From positions 4,883,501-4,947,500 of the forward strand of contig NC_019689.1 in assembly GCF_000317025.1 (NCBI RefSeq): a stretch of DNA of 64,000 nt, read 5' to 3'. The stretch is from Pleurocapsa sp. PCC 7327 (GTDB lineage Bacteria; Cyanobacteriota; Cyanobacteriia; Cyanobacteriales; Microcystaceae). Shown piece by piece: positions 44,704 through 54,579 of the stretch. The notes below the pieces were generated by a model. The model made no database searches, was not told where the DNA came from, and saw nothing but the letters and a program-made list of their open reading frames with translations. The first letter of the stretch is position 1. Each line of letters begins with the position of its first letter. Both the position numbers and the translations under genes were made by a program.

Positions 44704-47700
44704 CTAAGCTTTACTTTTGATAACTTGCAGCGGATGTAAAGGCACAAACCCATCAAACCGCTTGACTTGAGAACGACAAGAATAGCCAGTCGCTAAAAAG
44801 CGTTGTCTTTCTTCTGGAGATGATGGAATATGCCTTCCCCAACTCATCTGATAGATTCCTTTAGATTCGCTGTAGTGTTCGGCTTCGTGACCGTAAATTC
44901 CTGCCATGCCGCAGCAACCCACAGACACTAGAATTAAGGGAATTCCTACTGCTTGAAAAACTTGCTGCCATTGTTTTTGAGACGCTAAAGCAATTGTTTT
45001 TTCAGTGCAGTGACCCAATAAATAATAAGGTTCCGAGGTGGCAACTTTTGGCAGTCGTTCCAGTTGAGTGACTAGAAATTCTTGCAGTAACTGAACTCTT
45101 GGCAAAGTTGCTTTTGCATCGAGAATTTTGACATACTCATCTCGATAGGTAAGAACGATGCTCGGTTCGATGCCGATAATGGGAAGTTCCAAATTTCCTA
45201 ACTGAATTAGATACTCGGCATTTTTCTGTGCGATCGCAGAAAATTCCTTCAAAAACCCTTTCACGTGCAAAGGCTTGCCATTGACAAAAAACGGCGCTAC
45301 GTAAACGGTATATCCTAACTGACCAAGAAAATCATAGGTATCGAGAACCAAGTGAGCTTCATAGAAACTGGTGAAGGCATCTTGGAGCAAAATGACGCTA
45401 TTTTCTCGTTCTGCTGCACTGAGATTAGATAATTGATTTAGGTTAAATTCCGGTGCTTGTCTCTGTGCCAATCCCTGCTTGAGAGTAAACGTACTCAGCG
45501 CAGGCGGATCGATCGCAGCGAAAGATTGCTTAATCAGCCAGCGAGTAACGGGATTCTGAGTTAATGAATTCGCTAGCCATGGTACTTGAGATTGCCAACT
45601 GGCGAGGATTTCGATATTTCCAATCAAGTAATCGCGCCAAGGTCTGAAGTAACGAGTGTAGTAGAGTTCCAGAAATTTTGCTTTCATCTCTGGAATATCG
45701 ACATGAATCGGACATTGAGTCGCACAAGCTTTACAGGAAAGACAACCGTGCATCCCTGCATAAACCTCATGGGAATAGTCATAAACTCCCCAGGTTTTTT
45801 GAAGCGTATTCCAGACTTTGACGAAAAAATTGCCCGATCTGGCTAATTCCTCTGGTCTAGCGGTTTTCAATTGCCGCAACCATTCTCTAAGCAAGCTGGC
45901 GCGACCTTTGGGAGAATGAATGCGATCGCGCGTTACTTTAGACGACGGACACATCACCTCATCTGGATTAAAGTTAAAACAGGCTCCATTGCCATTGCAA
46001 CTGAAGGCAACTTCATACTCGGATCGCACCGATGCCGAAACTTGTCGGTCAAAATGACCTCGCAAAGGCGCTTCAACTCGCACCACTTCTGCGGAACTGT
46101 CGAAGGGAGCGACAATTTTTCCTGGATTTAAGCGATTGTCGGGGTCAAAAGCTGCCTTGATTTTCCGTAAATCCTGATATAACTCTTCTCCAAAGAAAGC
46201 GGGGGTATATTCGCTACGAAAACCTTTACCGTGTTCTCCCCACATTACGCCGCCATATTTTCGTACCAGTGCCACGACTTTATCGGATAATTCCCGAATC
46301 GCGACTTCATCTTTTGGCACTTTTGTATCCAAAGCGGGTCGCACGTGCAAGCATCCTACATCTACGTGACCGTAGATAGCATAATCGAGCTGATATTCAT
46401 CTAGTAAAGCTTTAAATTCTCGGATATAACTAGCTAGGTAAGACGGCGGGACGGCGGTATCTTCGATAAAGGCTATCGGTTTGCGTTCTCCCTTGGTATT
46501 ACCCAGCAACCCCACGCCTTTTTTTCGCAACTCCCACAGATTAGCGATTTCTTCTCCATTCTTCGCCAGATAATATCCTATCGCTTGCTGGGGTCGCTCG
46601 CTATTCTTCGAGGCAACTGTTGACCCTTCCAAATTATTCCTTCTGCCTTCTTCAATGGCGTGACGAATCTTGCTAACTTTTTCTTGAATTTCTTCCTGAT
46701 GAGACCCGACAAATTCAACTAAATTGAGTGTTTGTGCGCCAGCAACCAAATCTTTTACTTGACTATAAATTGCATCCTGTTTTGCCAGTTCTAATATTTT
46801 TTCATCGATAGTTTCTATTGCTTCTGGTTCCAACTCTAGTAGGTTTTCTGCATCTGACACAGCATCGTCAAAACAGCGATAGTGAATTGCTAGCAATGCT
46901 TTATATTTAGGAATTGGCGTTAACCTTAATTTGGCTTCGGTAATAACGGCTAAGGTTCCCTCCGAACCTGCCAAAATCCAATTGAGGTTGAAATTATCCT
47001 CCTGGTAAACTTTCGCCAAATTGTATCCCGTCATAAACCGAGGCATTTTCGGGAAAATTTGCTCGATTAATTCCCGTTTTGTCGTGACAATTTCATCGAC
47101 TTGACGGTAAATTTTTCCCAAGCGACCTGGCTGTTGCTTGAATTGAGTTAAAGAAGTAGGATCGATAGAGCGCGATCGCCCTGTTGTCCTATCCGACAGC
47201 ACCCAAGCCAATTCCAAGATATGATTGCTGGTGCGTCCATAAATCCGCGATCCTTTACCGCAAGCATCCGTATTAATCATTCCCCCAATGGTGGCACGAT
47301 TGCTCGGCGATAGGGAAGGCGCAAAAAAGACCTTGTAAGGTTTTAAATAAGCATTCAGTTGGTCTAAAACCACTCCCGGTTGCACTCGCACCCATCCTTG
47401 TTCCAGATTCACTTCTAAAATCTGATTCATGTACTTAGAGGTGTCAATAATAATGCCAGGAGAAAGCGATTGACCGTTGGTTCCCGTCCCTCCGCCTCTA
47501 GGAGAAAAGGTTATTGCCTGAAACGGTTCTTGGTTGGCTAACCCAAACAGATGCACTAAATCTTGCTCGGATTTGGGAAAGACTACTGCTTGCGGTAAGA
47601 TTTGATAGATGCTGTTATCGGTTGACATCAGCAACCGACTGGCAAAATCGGGTCGAATTTCTCCTGAAAAGGGTGTTTTTGCCAAAGCTTCTAAGAAAAG

Positions 47701-47748
47701 TAAATACTCTGGCTTTAAGCTTTCCTGAAGCGGTAATCGGGGAATCAT
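44704..47748 (-). CDS. ydiJ: FAD and Fe-S D-2-hydroxyacid dehydrogenase, YdiJ type
   Basis: A 1014-residue fusion matching E. coli YdiJ, described as a D-2-hydroxyglutarate dehydrogenase. The N-terminal FAD-binding PCMH domain includes RLLMSTDNSIYQILPQAVVF and SPRGGGTGTNGQSLSPG; NRATIGGMINTDACGKGS follows. The middle carries the C-terminal FAD-oxidase domain (HVDVGCLHVRP). Residues 660-1014 are ferredoxin-like, with CLSCKACATQCPIHVD, and a CCG domain with VGCCGMAGIYG. It oxidises D-2-hydroxyacids and passes electrons to the quinone pool or another acceptor. It is followed by dedA and preceded by 5-oxoprolinase, all leftward. Confidence 0.92.
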   Translation of the reverse strand: MIPRLPLQESLKPEYLLFLEALAKTPFSGEIRPDFASRLLMSTDNSIYQILPQAVVFPKSEQDLVHLFGLANQEPFQAITFSPRGGGTGTNGQSLSPGIIIDTSKYMNQILEVNLEQGWVRVQPGVVLDQLNAYLKPYKVFFAPSLSPSNRATIGGMINTDACGKGSRIYGRTSNHILELAWVLSDRTTGRSRSIDPTSLTQFKQQPGRLGKIYRQVDEIVTTKRELIEQIFPKMPRFMTGYNLAKVYQEDNFNLNWILAGSEGTLAVITEAKLRLTPIPKYKALLAIHYRCFDDAVSDAENLLELEPEAIETIDEKILELAKQDAIYSQVKDLVAGAQTLNLVEFVGSHQEEIQEKVSKIRHAIEEGRRNNLEGSTVASKNSERPQQAIGYYLAKNGEEIANLWELRKKGVGLLGNTKGERKPIAFIEDTAVPPSYLASYIREFKALLDEYQLDYAIYGHVDVGCLHVRPALDTKVPKDEVAIRELSDKVVALVRKYGGVMWGEHGKGFRSEYTPAFFGEELYQDLRKIKAAFDPDNRLNPGKIVAPFDSSAEVVRVEAPLRGHFDRQVSASVRSEYEVAFSCNGNGACFNFNPDEVMCPSSKVTRDRIHSPKGRASLLREWLRQLKTARPEELARSGNFFVKVWNTLQKTWGVYDYSHEVYAGMHGCLSCKACATQCPIHVDIPEMKAKFLELYYTRYFRPWRDYLIGNIEILASWQSQVPWLANSLTQNPVTRWLIKQSFAAIDPPALSTFTLKQGLAQRQAPEFNLNQLSNLSAAERENSVILLQDAFTSFYEAHLVLDTYDFLGQLGYTVYVAPFFVNGKPLHVKGFLKEFSAIAQKNAEYLIQLGNLELPIIGIEPSIVLTYRDEYVKILDAKATLPRVQLLQEFLVTQLERLPKVATSEPYYLLGHCTEKTIALASQKQWQQVFQAVGIPLILVSVGCCGMAGIYGHEAEHYSESKGIYQMSWGRHIPSSPEERQRFLATGYSCRSQVKRFDGFVPLHPLQVIKSKA

Positions 47749-47869
47749 CTGAAGCTACTATTTGGTGTAGAGATTGGGGTCAGTTATTTTAAATCTAACC
47801 TCTTGCACATCCTGTTTGTATATTAGATAATCGATCCCTGCGATCGCGTCTTTTTGATTTAATATCAAT

Positions 47870-50800
47870 TCAACACATTCCATAGCCACCGCCGCCAGGG
47901 GTTTCGATAATAAAAGTATCGCCAGGATTCATCTGCGCGATCGCAGTACTTTCTAATTCTTCTATCGTTCCGTCGCTTCGTTCGATATAATTTTTCCCAA
48001 CTTTACCTGCATTGCCACCTTGCAAACCAAAGGGAGCAATCTTGCGACGACTGGAGAGAATTGCTACTGACATGGATTCTAAAAAGCGAATGCGACGAAT
48101 GACTCCATTGCCGCCGCGATGCTTTCCCCTGCCACCACTGTCGGGACGAATGCAGAAGCTTTCTAATAAAACGGGGAATCGCCATTCTAACACTTCGGGA
48201 TCGGTGAGGCGAGAATTGGTCATATGAGTGTGAACTGCGTCGGTTCCATCGAAATCGGCACCCGCACCAGAACCGCCACAAATGGTTTCGTAATACTGAT
48301 ATTTTTCATTGCCAAAGGTAAAATTATTCATCGTTCCTTGAGAAGCTGCCATGACGCCTAATGCTCCATAAAGGCAATCGGTAATGTTTTGAGATGTTTC
48401 AACATTTCCTGCTACGACAGCCGCCGGATATTGTGGGTTTAATAAACAGCCTTCTGGAATAATAATTTCTAAGGGTTTGAGACAGCCTTCATTGAGAGGA
48501 ATATCGTCATTAACTAGCGTTCGGAAGACGTATAAAACGGCTGCTTTACAAACTGCTTTAGGAGCATTAAAGTTATTCGTTAATTGTGGCGATGTTCCCG
48601 TAAAATCAATAGTGGCACTGCGATTAGTTTTATCGATGCTAATGGTAACTTGAATCTTCGCACCCGTATCTAATTCGCAAGTAAAACTTCCATCTTTAAG
48701 CGCATCAATCACTCGTCTGACACATTCCTCTGCATTATCTTGAACGTGTTGCATATACGCCTGTACAGTTTCTAATCCGTAATGCTCGACCATTCGCTGT
48801 AATTCTTGTGCGCCTTTTTCATTGGCGGCAATTTGTGCTTGTAAATCAGCGAGATTTTGGATAGGATTGCGGGCTGGATATTTTCCAGAAGTCAGTAATT
48901 CTAGTAATTCTTTTTCTCGAAATTTCCCTTGTTCTACTAATTGAAAATTATCGATAAATATTCCTTCTTCTTGTACCGTTTTGCTGTTGGGTGGCATAGA
49001 ACCTGGCGTAATGCCGCCGATGTCTGCGTGATGTCCTCGCGAAGCAACGTAAAAGAGAGGAGATTCAGAATTCTGAAATACAGGGGTAATGACTGTAATA
49101 TCAGGTAAATGAGTGCCGCCATTGTAGGGGTTATTTAAAACATAAACATCGCCCGGTTTGAGCGTATCGCCGCAAGCATTTATCAGACTGCGAACGCTTT
49201 CGCTCATCGATCCTAAATGAACGGGAATATGCGGGGCATTTGCTACTAATTGACCCAGGCGATCGAATATGGCGCACGAAAAATCTAATCGCTCTTTGAT
49301 ATTAACTGAATAGCTTGTTTTTTGTAGCATTGTTCCCATTTGTTCGGCGATAGAACGGAAAAGGTTATTGAAGATTTCCAGCATGACCGGATCTTTAAAT
49401 TTTGGATTCTGATTGGAGATATCTTTTCGCGTTTTTCTGTTTTTTACATGTTTTAAAATTAAATGATTTCTATTGTTAATTTCTGCTTGCCAACCCGGTT
49501 CGATTACGTTAGTTCCAGTTGGTTCAATAATTAAAGCAGGGCTTTGAATAATATCTCCTGGTTGTAAATTTTCTCGCTGATAAACTGGTGTATCGTGCCA
49601 AGCATCAGCGGTATACATTTTGATTGTTGCTACGGGTTGAGGCAATTCATCAGTTTTGCGTTCGATAATCGGTTCCTCTGATGTATAAGTCGGACAAATT
49701 AATTCAATAGAAACCGCTTCAACAATTAAAGCTTTTTCTGGCATGACAAAGCCATATCGTTGCTGGTAGACTTCTTCAAATTTTTGTCGCATCTCAGATA
49801 GCTTATCGAGATCGACAATTAAAGATGAATCAGTTCCTTCATATTTAAGATGAACTTTGCGAAGAATTTGTGTTTTTTCAGTGGCTTGGAATTCGCGAGA
49901 ATCTAATTCTGCGTTTGCTTCGTTAATTAATCTGGCTAAAATTGTCTCTAATTCAGGAAACAAAGTTTGAGTTAATTTTGCCTCGACTCCCTTTTCTTTC
50001 AAAATCCGAATCTCTGCTAACCCAATGCCATAGGCAGATAAAACCCCTGCATAAGGATGAATAAATATTTGTTTAATTCCTAAAGCATCGGCGATCGAAC
50101 AAGCGTGTTGACCCCCCGCACCGCCGAAACAACATAACGTATATTCTGAGACATCATATCCCCGTTGCAGCGAGATTTTTTTAATGGCATTTGCCATGAT
50201 TTGGACTGCGATCGCAAGGAATCCAGAAGCGACTTGTTCGGGAGTGCGATTGTCGCCGATTTCTTGAGTTAATCGAGTAAATTTTTCTCGAACGATCGCG
50301 ACATTTAAAGGTAAATTTGCATTAGGACCAAAAACTTTGGGAAAGAATTCGGGTTGCAATTTTCCCACCATGACATTGCAATCAGTCACGGTAAGCGGAC
50401 CGCCTCTAGAATAGGAGGCAGGACCGGGGTTTGCTCCTGCCGATTCTGGTCCGACTCGATATCGCGACCCATCGTATTGCAAGATCGAACCGCCACCCGC
50501 CGCAACGGTATGAATGGACATCATGGGGGTACGCAGTCGGACTCCCGCGATTTCGGTCTCAAAGCTGCGTTCGTATTCGCCGTCGTAATGGGCAACATCG
50601 GTGGAGGTTCCCCCCATGTCGAAGCTGATAATCTTTTTAAATCCTGCTATTTCGCAGGTTTTGACCGCACCAACGATTCCCCCCGCCGGACCTGAAAGAA
50701 TGCTATCTTTGCCATGAAATAATTGAGCGTCTGCTAGTCCGCCATTGGACTGCATGAACATTAATTTTGTTGTTTGTCCTTTGTTGTTTGTCCGACGTTC

Positions 50801-51550
50801 CCCTGGACGCAGGTTCCAGGGGCTGCGTCGGCTTCGCCTTTGTCCTTTGTCGGTTACTTCTGATAAATAACTACTAACTTGGTTTACATATCGACCTAAA
50901 ATTGGGGATAAATAAGCATCGACGACGGTAGTATCCCCCCGACTGACTAATTTCATTAAGGGGCTAACTTGATGGGAAACTGATATTTGAGAAAAGCCAA
51001 TTTTTTTAGCTATTTGGGCAACTATTTTTTCGTGTTCGGGATAGCGATCGCCATGCATGAAAACGATCGCACAACTGCGAATTCCTGCGTCGTATGCTGC
51101 TTGTAATTCTTTTTCGACTGGTTCGACATTAACCGGGATTAATTCGTGTCCGCGTGCATCGTAGCGTTCCTGAACTTCTATTACCCTTTCATAGAGCATT
51201 TCTGGCAAAATAATCTCGCGGGCAAAGATATCGGGACGATTTTGATAGCCGATTCGCAACGCATCTCGAAACCCTTTGGTAATAACTAAAACGGTGCGAT
51301 CGCCTTTTCTTTCTAGTAGCGCATTTGTCGCTACTGTCGTTCCCATTTTGACCGCTTCAATTTGTTGGGCTGGAATCGGCTCGTCGGGAAAAATTTTGAG
51401 GATTTCTCGAATGCCTTGAACGGCTGCATCTTGGTAGCGATCGGGATTTTCTGAGAGGAGCTTGTGAATAATTATTTTTCCTTGGGGAGATTTGGCAACA
51501 ATATCGGTAAAAGTTCCACCGCGATCGATCCAAAATTGCCACTTAGTCAT
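47870..51550 (-). CDS. oplA: 5-Oxoprolinase (fused HyuA/HyuB subunits)
   Basis: A 1226-residue ATP-dependent enzyme opening 5-oxoproline to glutamate. The HyuA part (1 to about 690) begins [20 protein letters not shown] and carries [32 protein letters not shown] and [16 protein letters not shown]. The HyuB part begins [20 protein letters not shown] and contains [20 protein letters not shown] and [27 protein letters not shown] precedes ATG 51550. Residues about 233-260 ([20 protein letters not shown]...) are an in-frame insertion of an intergenic-type repeat between YLSEV and [10 protein letters not shown]. Specificity could also be for hydantoins. Confidence 0.93.
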   Translation of the reverse strand: MTKWQFWIDRGGTFTDIVAKSPQGKIIIHKLLSENPDRYQDAAVQGIREILKIFPDEPIPAQQIEAVKMGTTVATNALLERKGDRTVLVITKGFRDALRIGYQNRPDIFAREIILPEMLYERVIEVQERYDARGHELIPVNVEPVEKELQAAYDAGIRSCAIVFMHGDRYPEHEKIVAQIAKKIGFSQISVSHQVSPLMKLVSRGDTTVVDAYLSPILGRYVNQVSSYLSEVTDKGQRRSRRSPWNLRPGERRTNNKGQTTKLMFMQSNGGLADAQLFHGKDSILSGPAGGIVGAVKTCEIAGFKKIISFDMGGTSTDVAHYDGEYERSFETEIAGVRLRTPMMSIHTVAAGGGSILQYDGSRYRVGPESAGANPGPASYSRGGPLTVTDCNVMVGKLQPEFFPKVFGPNANLPLNVAIVREKFTRLTQEIGDNRTPEQVASGFLAIAVQIMANAIKKISLQRGYDVSEYTLCCFGGAGGQHACSIADALGIKQIFIHPYAGVLSAYGIGLAEIRILKEKGVEAKLTQTLFPELETILARLINEANAELDSREFQATEKTQILRKVHLKYEGTDSSLIVDLDKLSEMRQKFEEVYQQRYGFVMPEKALIVEAVSIELICPTYTSEEPIIERKTDELPQPVATIKMYTADAWHDTPVYQRENLQPGDIIQSPALIIEPTGTNVIEPGWQAEINNRNHLILKHVKNRKTRKDISNQNPKFKDPVMLEIFNNLFRSIAEQMGTMLQKTSYSVNIKERLDFSCAIFDRLGQLVANAPHIPVHLGSMSESVRSLINACGDTLKPGDVYVLNNPYNGGTHLPDITVITPVFQNSESPLFYVASRGHHADIGGITPGSMPPNSKTVQEEGIFIDNFQLVEQGKFREKELLELLTSGKYPARNPIQNLADLQAQIAANEKGAQELQRMVEHYGLETVQAYMQHVQDNAEECVRRVIDALKDGSFTCELDTGAKIQVTISIDKTNRSATIDFTGTSPQLTNNFNAPKAVCKAAVLYVFRTLVNDDIPLNEGCLKPLEIIIPEGCLLNPQYPAAVVAGNVETSQNITDCLYGALGVMAASQGTMNNFTFGNEKYQYYETICGGSGAGADFDGTDAVHTHMTNSRLTDPEVLEWRFPVLLESFCIRPDSGGRGKHRGGNGVIRRIRFLESMSVAILSSRRKIAPFGLQGGNAGKVGKNYIERSDGTIEELESTAIAQMNPGDTFIIETPGGGGYGMC
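50769..50853. repeat. Intergenic-type repeat inserted in frame in 5-oxoprolinase
   Basis: TTGTCCTTTGTTGTTTGTCC on the left and CCTTTGTCCTTTGTCGG on the right bracket a hairpin whose perfect 8-bp stem is CCCCTGGA (50800-50807) and TCCAGGGG (50815-50822). An outer partial pairing involves GACG and CGTC. Its length keeps the coding frame open. Confidence 0.8.
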
Positions 51551-51973
51551 AATAATTTCTCCTTGATTTTACTGAACAATAACTATCTTCTTTTAGAGAA
51601 TCGCACTATTTATAAAGTTATTTCAACCACGCTCGTTGCCAATTTTGAGGTCTGATATGCTACTGAAAACTTCAATTTCTGGCTAATGTAAAATCACTCT
51701 GTTATTCATCAAAACCTATGCACCTGCTAAAGATTTCACCCGCTTTTCTGCTAGTGCTCTTGAGTGTTCTCCGCTTGACTATGCTTTCTGGCATTACATC
51801 CCTCTGGCTAGCGTCTCAACCAAAACCATCTCAATATCAGGTGCAAATTTTGGAGAATTGTACTGCAACCTGGTAAACAGGAATTGGTGCTATTTTTGGA
51901 CTCTTAGGATGGCAAGTAACTGACCTGTTAAAAGGGACAGAAGATGAAGAAAACTAAGAGAAATAGCCTGGTT
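51551..51973. other. Gap between 5-oxoprolinase and the ligand-binding gene
   Basis: About 420 bases. The only coding-like content is the interrupted small membrane-protein gene at 51718-51957 described separately. The first 150 bases serve as the 5-oxoprolinase promoter region. Confidence 0.5.
51718..51957 (+). pseudogene. Small membrane-protein gene interrupted by one stop codon
   Basis: ATG 51718 opens MHLLKISPAFLLVLLSVLRL, a signal-anchor, and continues to ...QILENCTATW before TAA. The same frame resumes TGIGAIFGLLGWQVTDLLKG and TEDEEN, a second glycine-rich helix with an acidic tail. The joined product of 79 residues resembles cyanobacterial small two-helix membrane proteins ending in a GAIFGLLGG-type helix. 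One substitution, for example AAA to TAA, would explain the stop. It is not visible as an ORF above usual length cut-offs. Confidence 0.5.
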
Positions 51974-53218
51974 TTAAATTGGAATAAATTCACAATGACC
52001 TCGTTCTGACCATTGGACAGTTAGAATTTCTGTTGGTGGATTGATGCGATCGCCATTTTTATCAAATTGAATCGTTCCTGTTACTCCCTGGATACTTCTA
52101 CTTTCATCTTTATAAAACTGGTGCATGTTTTCAAATAAAGTATGACAGTTTTGTTTTGCATTTCTCTCTAATATTTTGATGACAATCAGCACAGAATCAT
52201 AGGCAGTTGCACTTCGCCAGGTAACTCGAGCTTCACCCCATAAGCGATCGGCTAATTTACAAAAATCTACAGCTAAAGAATTATTGCTACTAAACCCATT
52301 AGATTGACTCCGCCAATGCCAAGGGACAACAAAAAGAAAATTGCTTAAGTTGTTCCTGTTAAGCAACCCGCTACTGATGTTAACATCTAGCCAATCTAAA
52401 ATATTTTGATAAGCGAAGGTGGCAGAACCAACAATTAAGCAGTCATTAATATTCGCTGCATTAATAAGTTCAGCATTGTAGAGCGTCTTTTCAATTTCTC
52501 CATCGGGAACGATAACTAAAATATTTACTTCCTGATTTCTTATTTGTTCTATATAAGGTCTTATATCTGACAAAAAATCTCGATCTAATGCTTGACAACA
52601 TGGTAAAATTTGAATCGTCTCAGAACTTTGCAGGTGTCGGCAAAGCGATTCTTTAAATGAGCTACTATAAATGCTTTTCTGATTATAGAAAATCGCTAGT
52701 CTTTGTATTTTTTTAAATCGATTAACTAGATAATGAGCCAAATGTTGAGTTGTAATCCGATTAGGTGTTCTTATTCTAAAAAATGAAGCACTATCTACCA
52801 AATTAGAAAGGGTATCACAAGCACTAGCGGGAGTGATTAAAACTAAACCTTTTCTGGCATAAATACTTACAGCTTTTTGAGTCATTTTGCTTGAATAATG
52901 TCCGAACACAGCAATAATGTTTAATTCTTCAGCTACGGCTGCCAAATTTTTTGTGGTTTGACTCACTTGCTCGTTATTATTGTCTTCATTAACTATGATG
53001 ATACGAAGACACATTTTAGTAGCAATAATAGTTCCTAAAAAGTCTTTAATTTCAATAATATGTCTCAGTTTGGCAATATCATTCAAACCTCTCAATCCTA
53101 CCAAATTTACTTGTAGTTGTAGTTGAGCGACCCCTTGTAACAGTTGTCTAGCAACAGCGCCATTATTATAGTAAATAGGAACTACTACAGCAATAGTATA
53201 AATTTCATTCAACTTCAT
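51974..53218 (-). CDS. Type 1 periplasmic-binding-fold receptor-like protein without signal peptide
   Basis: A 414-residue protein of the LivJ/receptor-ligand-binding fold. It has IAVVVPIYYNNGAVARQLLQ at the start, NIIAVFGHYSSKMTQKAVSI, GLVLITPASACDTLSN (a typical ligand-loop sequence) and WRSATAYDSVLIVIKILERN near the end, with a final GTIQFDKNGDR. Unlike ABC transporter receptors it begins directly with the first beta-strand and has no signal peptide or lipobox, so it should be cytosolic. No permease or ATPase genes adjoin. Its start lies within the last codons of the upstream HTH gene (14-base overlap), implying translational coupling and a shared sensory role. Confidence 0.8.
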   Translation of the reverse strand: MKLNEIYTIAVVVPIYYNNGAVARQLLQGVAQLQLQVNLVGLRGLNDIAKLRHIIEIKDFLGTIIATKMCLRIIIVNEDNNNEQVSQTTKNLAAVAEELNIIAVFGHYSSKMTQKAVSIYARKGLVLITPASACDTLSNLVDSASFFRIRTPNRITTQHLAHYLVNRFKKIQRLAIFYNQKSIYSSSFKESLCRHLQSSETIQILPCCQALDRDFLSDIRPYIEQIRNQEVNILVIVPDGEIEKTLYNAELINAANINDCLIVGSATFAYQNILDWLDVNISSGLLNRNNLSNFLFVVPWHWRSQSNGFSSNNSLAVDFCKLADRLWGEARVTWRSATAYDSVLIVIKILERNAKQNCHTLFENMHQFYKDESRSIQGVTGTIQFDKNGDRINPPTEILTVQWSERGHCEFIPI

Positions 53219-53804
53219 CTTGTTCTAGTTGTTTTTTGTTCCTTTCTATTAAGCAATTTTGTAGATAAATCAAAACTTCTGGATCGCCAGAATTAAATTG
53301 TTGTTTTTCTTGTTGCCAAATATCATATAACAATTCAGAGGCTTGATAATGAAGCCCTAAACTGTAGGATTCTGTCGCTCCGATCCTAGTTAAACTATCA
53401 ATCTCATTTCTATTGAGTAAAAATTTTCCTCCCATGCTCATAGATGAAAAAAACGTAGTTTCAGGGAGGGGAGGCAAGTCCAATCTATACCCATTTTCTC
53501 GATCTAACAAAAAGTTAAGAATTCTAGTCCAGTTTCCTCTCAAGCTATCGACTTTCATGAGATTTTCTAGTCTAGGAGAAATTCTTTTAGCCAATCTACT
53601 TCTAATTGCATCACTTGTAGAAAAAGTTATCTCAGCTATTTCGCTAGGCGTATATCCTAAAAGAGATAGGCAGATCAGTCGCCGATCGACATTATCTTGA
53701 ATGTTAAGCGTTTCAAAGAGATGCTCGATGTCGATCTGGAGTTTTTCAATAACTTCTTGACAATCTTGGCACATAAGCATCCTAGCAACAAACTTACTTG
53801 TCAT
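53205..53804 (-). CDS. HTH protein coupled to the ligand-binding-fold gene
   Basis: A 199-residue protein. Residues 38-75 (DRRLICLSLLGYTPSEIAEI followed by TFSTSDAIRSRLAKRI) match a sigma-region-4/LuxR-like helix-turn-helix. Residues 7-22 contain a CQDC pair. The C-terminal half is helical (GLHYQASELLYDIWQQEKQQ) and ends in acidic residues. It resembles the N-terminal HTH modules attached to sensor or STAND proteins in filamentous and colonial cyanobacteria. The downstream gene starts inside its 3' end. A regulatory pair is likely; the regulon is unknown. Confidence 0.65.
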   Translation of the reverse strand: MTSKFVARMLMCQDCQEVIEKLQIDIEHLFETLNIQDNVDRRLICLSLLGYTPSEIAEITFSTSDAIRSRLAKRISPRLENLMKVDSLRGNWTRILNFLLDRENGYRLDLPPLPETTFFSSMSMGGKFLLNRNEIDSLTRIGATESYSLGLHYQASELLYDIWQQEKQQFNSGDPEVLIYLQNCLIERNKKQLEQDEVE

Positions 53805-53900
53805 TACTATGCCTTACTCATTCTGCCTGCGCCAGTTGAAAGCGTGGCTGATTTTGCCACACTTGTGGCTAATTTTCTGAATTCTTACAGTAAAGAGGCT

Positions 53901-54491
53901 TTAACGAATTACTCGAAATGTTAGATTAATTCTAGCTCCAATTTTCTTGGCGGTTTTAGGAACTTGATGCTGCCAAAATAGTTGAGTTTCTCCTTGCATT
54001 ACTAAAAAATCGCCATCTGCAAGCTCTAAATCAATTTTAATCTTGCGATCGTCTCGGCGACGAAGCATAAAGCGCCTCGTTGCACCGAAACTCACCGAAC
54101 CAATTGCCGAACCTGGGGCAAGTTCTCGTTCGTCATCGCTATGCCACCCCATGCGATCGCTACCATCTCGATATAAATTTAGTAAAACAGCATTAAATTT
54201 CGTATTGGCTATAGGTTCAATTTTAGATTTAATTTCTAGCAGTGGATCGATCCAAGGTAGTGGTTGCATAATAATGCCTGAGTAGGGATAGGGTTTCTCG
54301 CCATAATAGGCAGTCAATCTCGGTTGAAGAACCTGTTTCCCAAAAAATTTGATAGCTTCATGTTTCCACGCGATCGCATGGTATAATTCCCCAAAAAATC
54401 GCTTGCTTTCATCGTGATTGAATAAACCACGCCAGATAACAACATCGGCATTTTTTAGGATTAGTTTTTCTTTTGTTGCCTGGAGCTTCAT
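53901..54491 (-). CDS. AlkB-like 2-oxoglutarate-dependent dioxygenase
   Basis: A 196-residue Fe(II)/2OG enzyme of the ALKBH2-like group. Ligands are visible in RMGWHSDDERELAP (HxD) and the distal His in LFWQHQVPKTAKKIGARINL, with the 2OG-binding Arg in RINLTFRVIR. AYYGEKPYPYSGI and SVSFGATRRFMLRRRDD are typical substrate-loop regions. It reverses alkylation on DNA (or RNA) bases. It stands alone between the HTH/ligand-binding pair and a ParA-like gene. The length is complete. Confidence 0.92.
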   Translation of the reverse strand: MKLQATKEKLILKNADVVIWRGLFNHDESKRFFGELYHAIAWKHEAIKFFGKQVLQPRLTAYYGEKPYPYSGIIMQPLPWIDPLLEIKSKIEPIANTKFNAVLLNLYRDGSDRMGWHSDDERELAPGSAIGSVSFGATRRFMLRRRDDRKIKIDLELADGDFLVMQGETQLFWQHQVPKTAKKIGARINLTFRVIR

Positions 54492-54579
54492 TTTAGTTTC
54501 AGATCGAGTTTAGAAGCCAGGAAATAGAAGATACAAAATCCTTGCTCCTGACCTCTAAACTTCTAATTTATCTCTTCTA

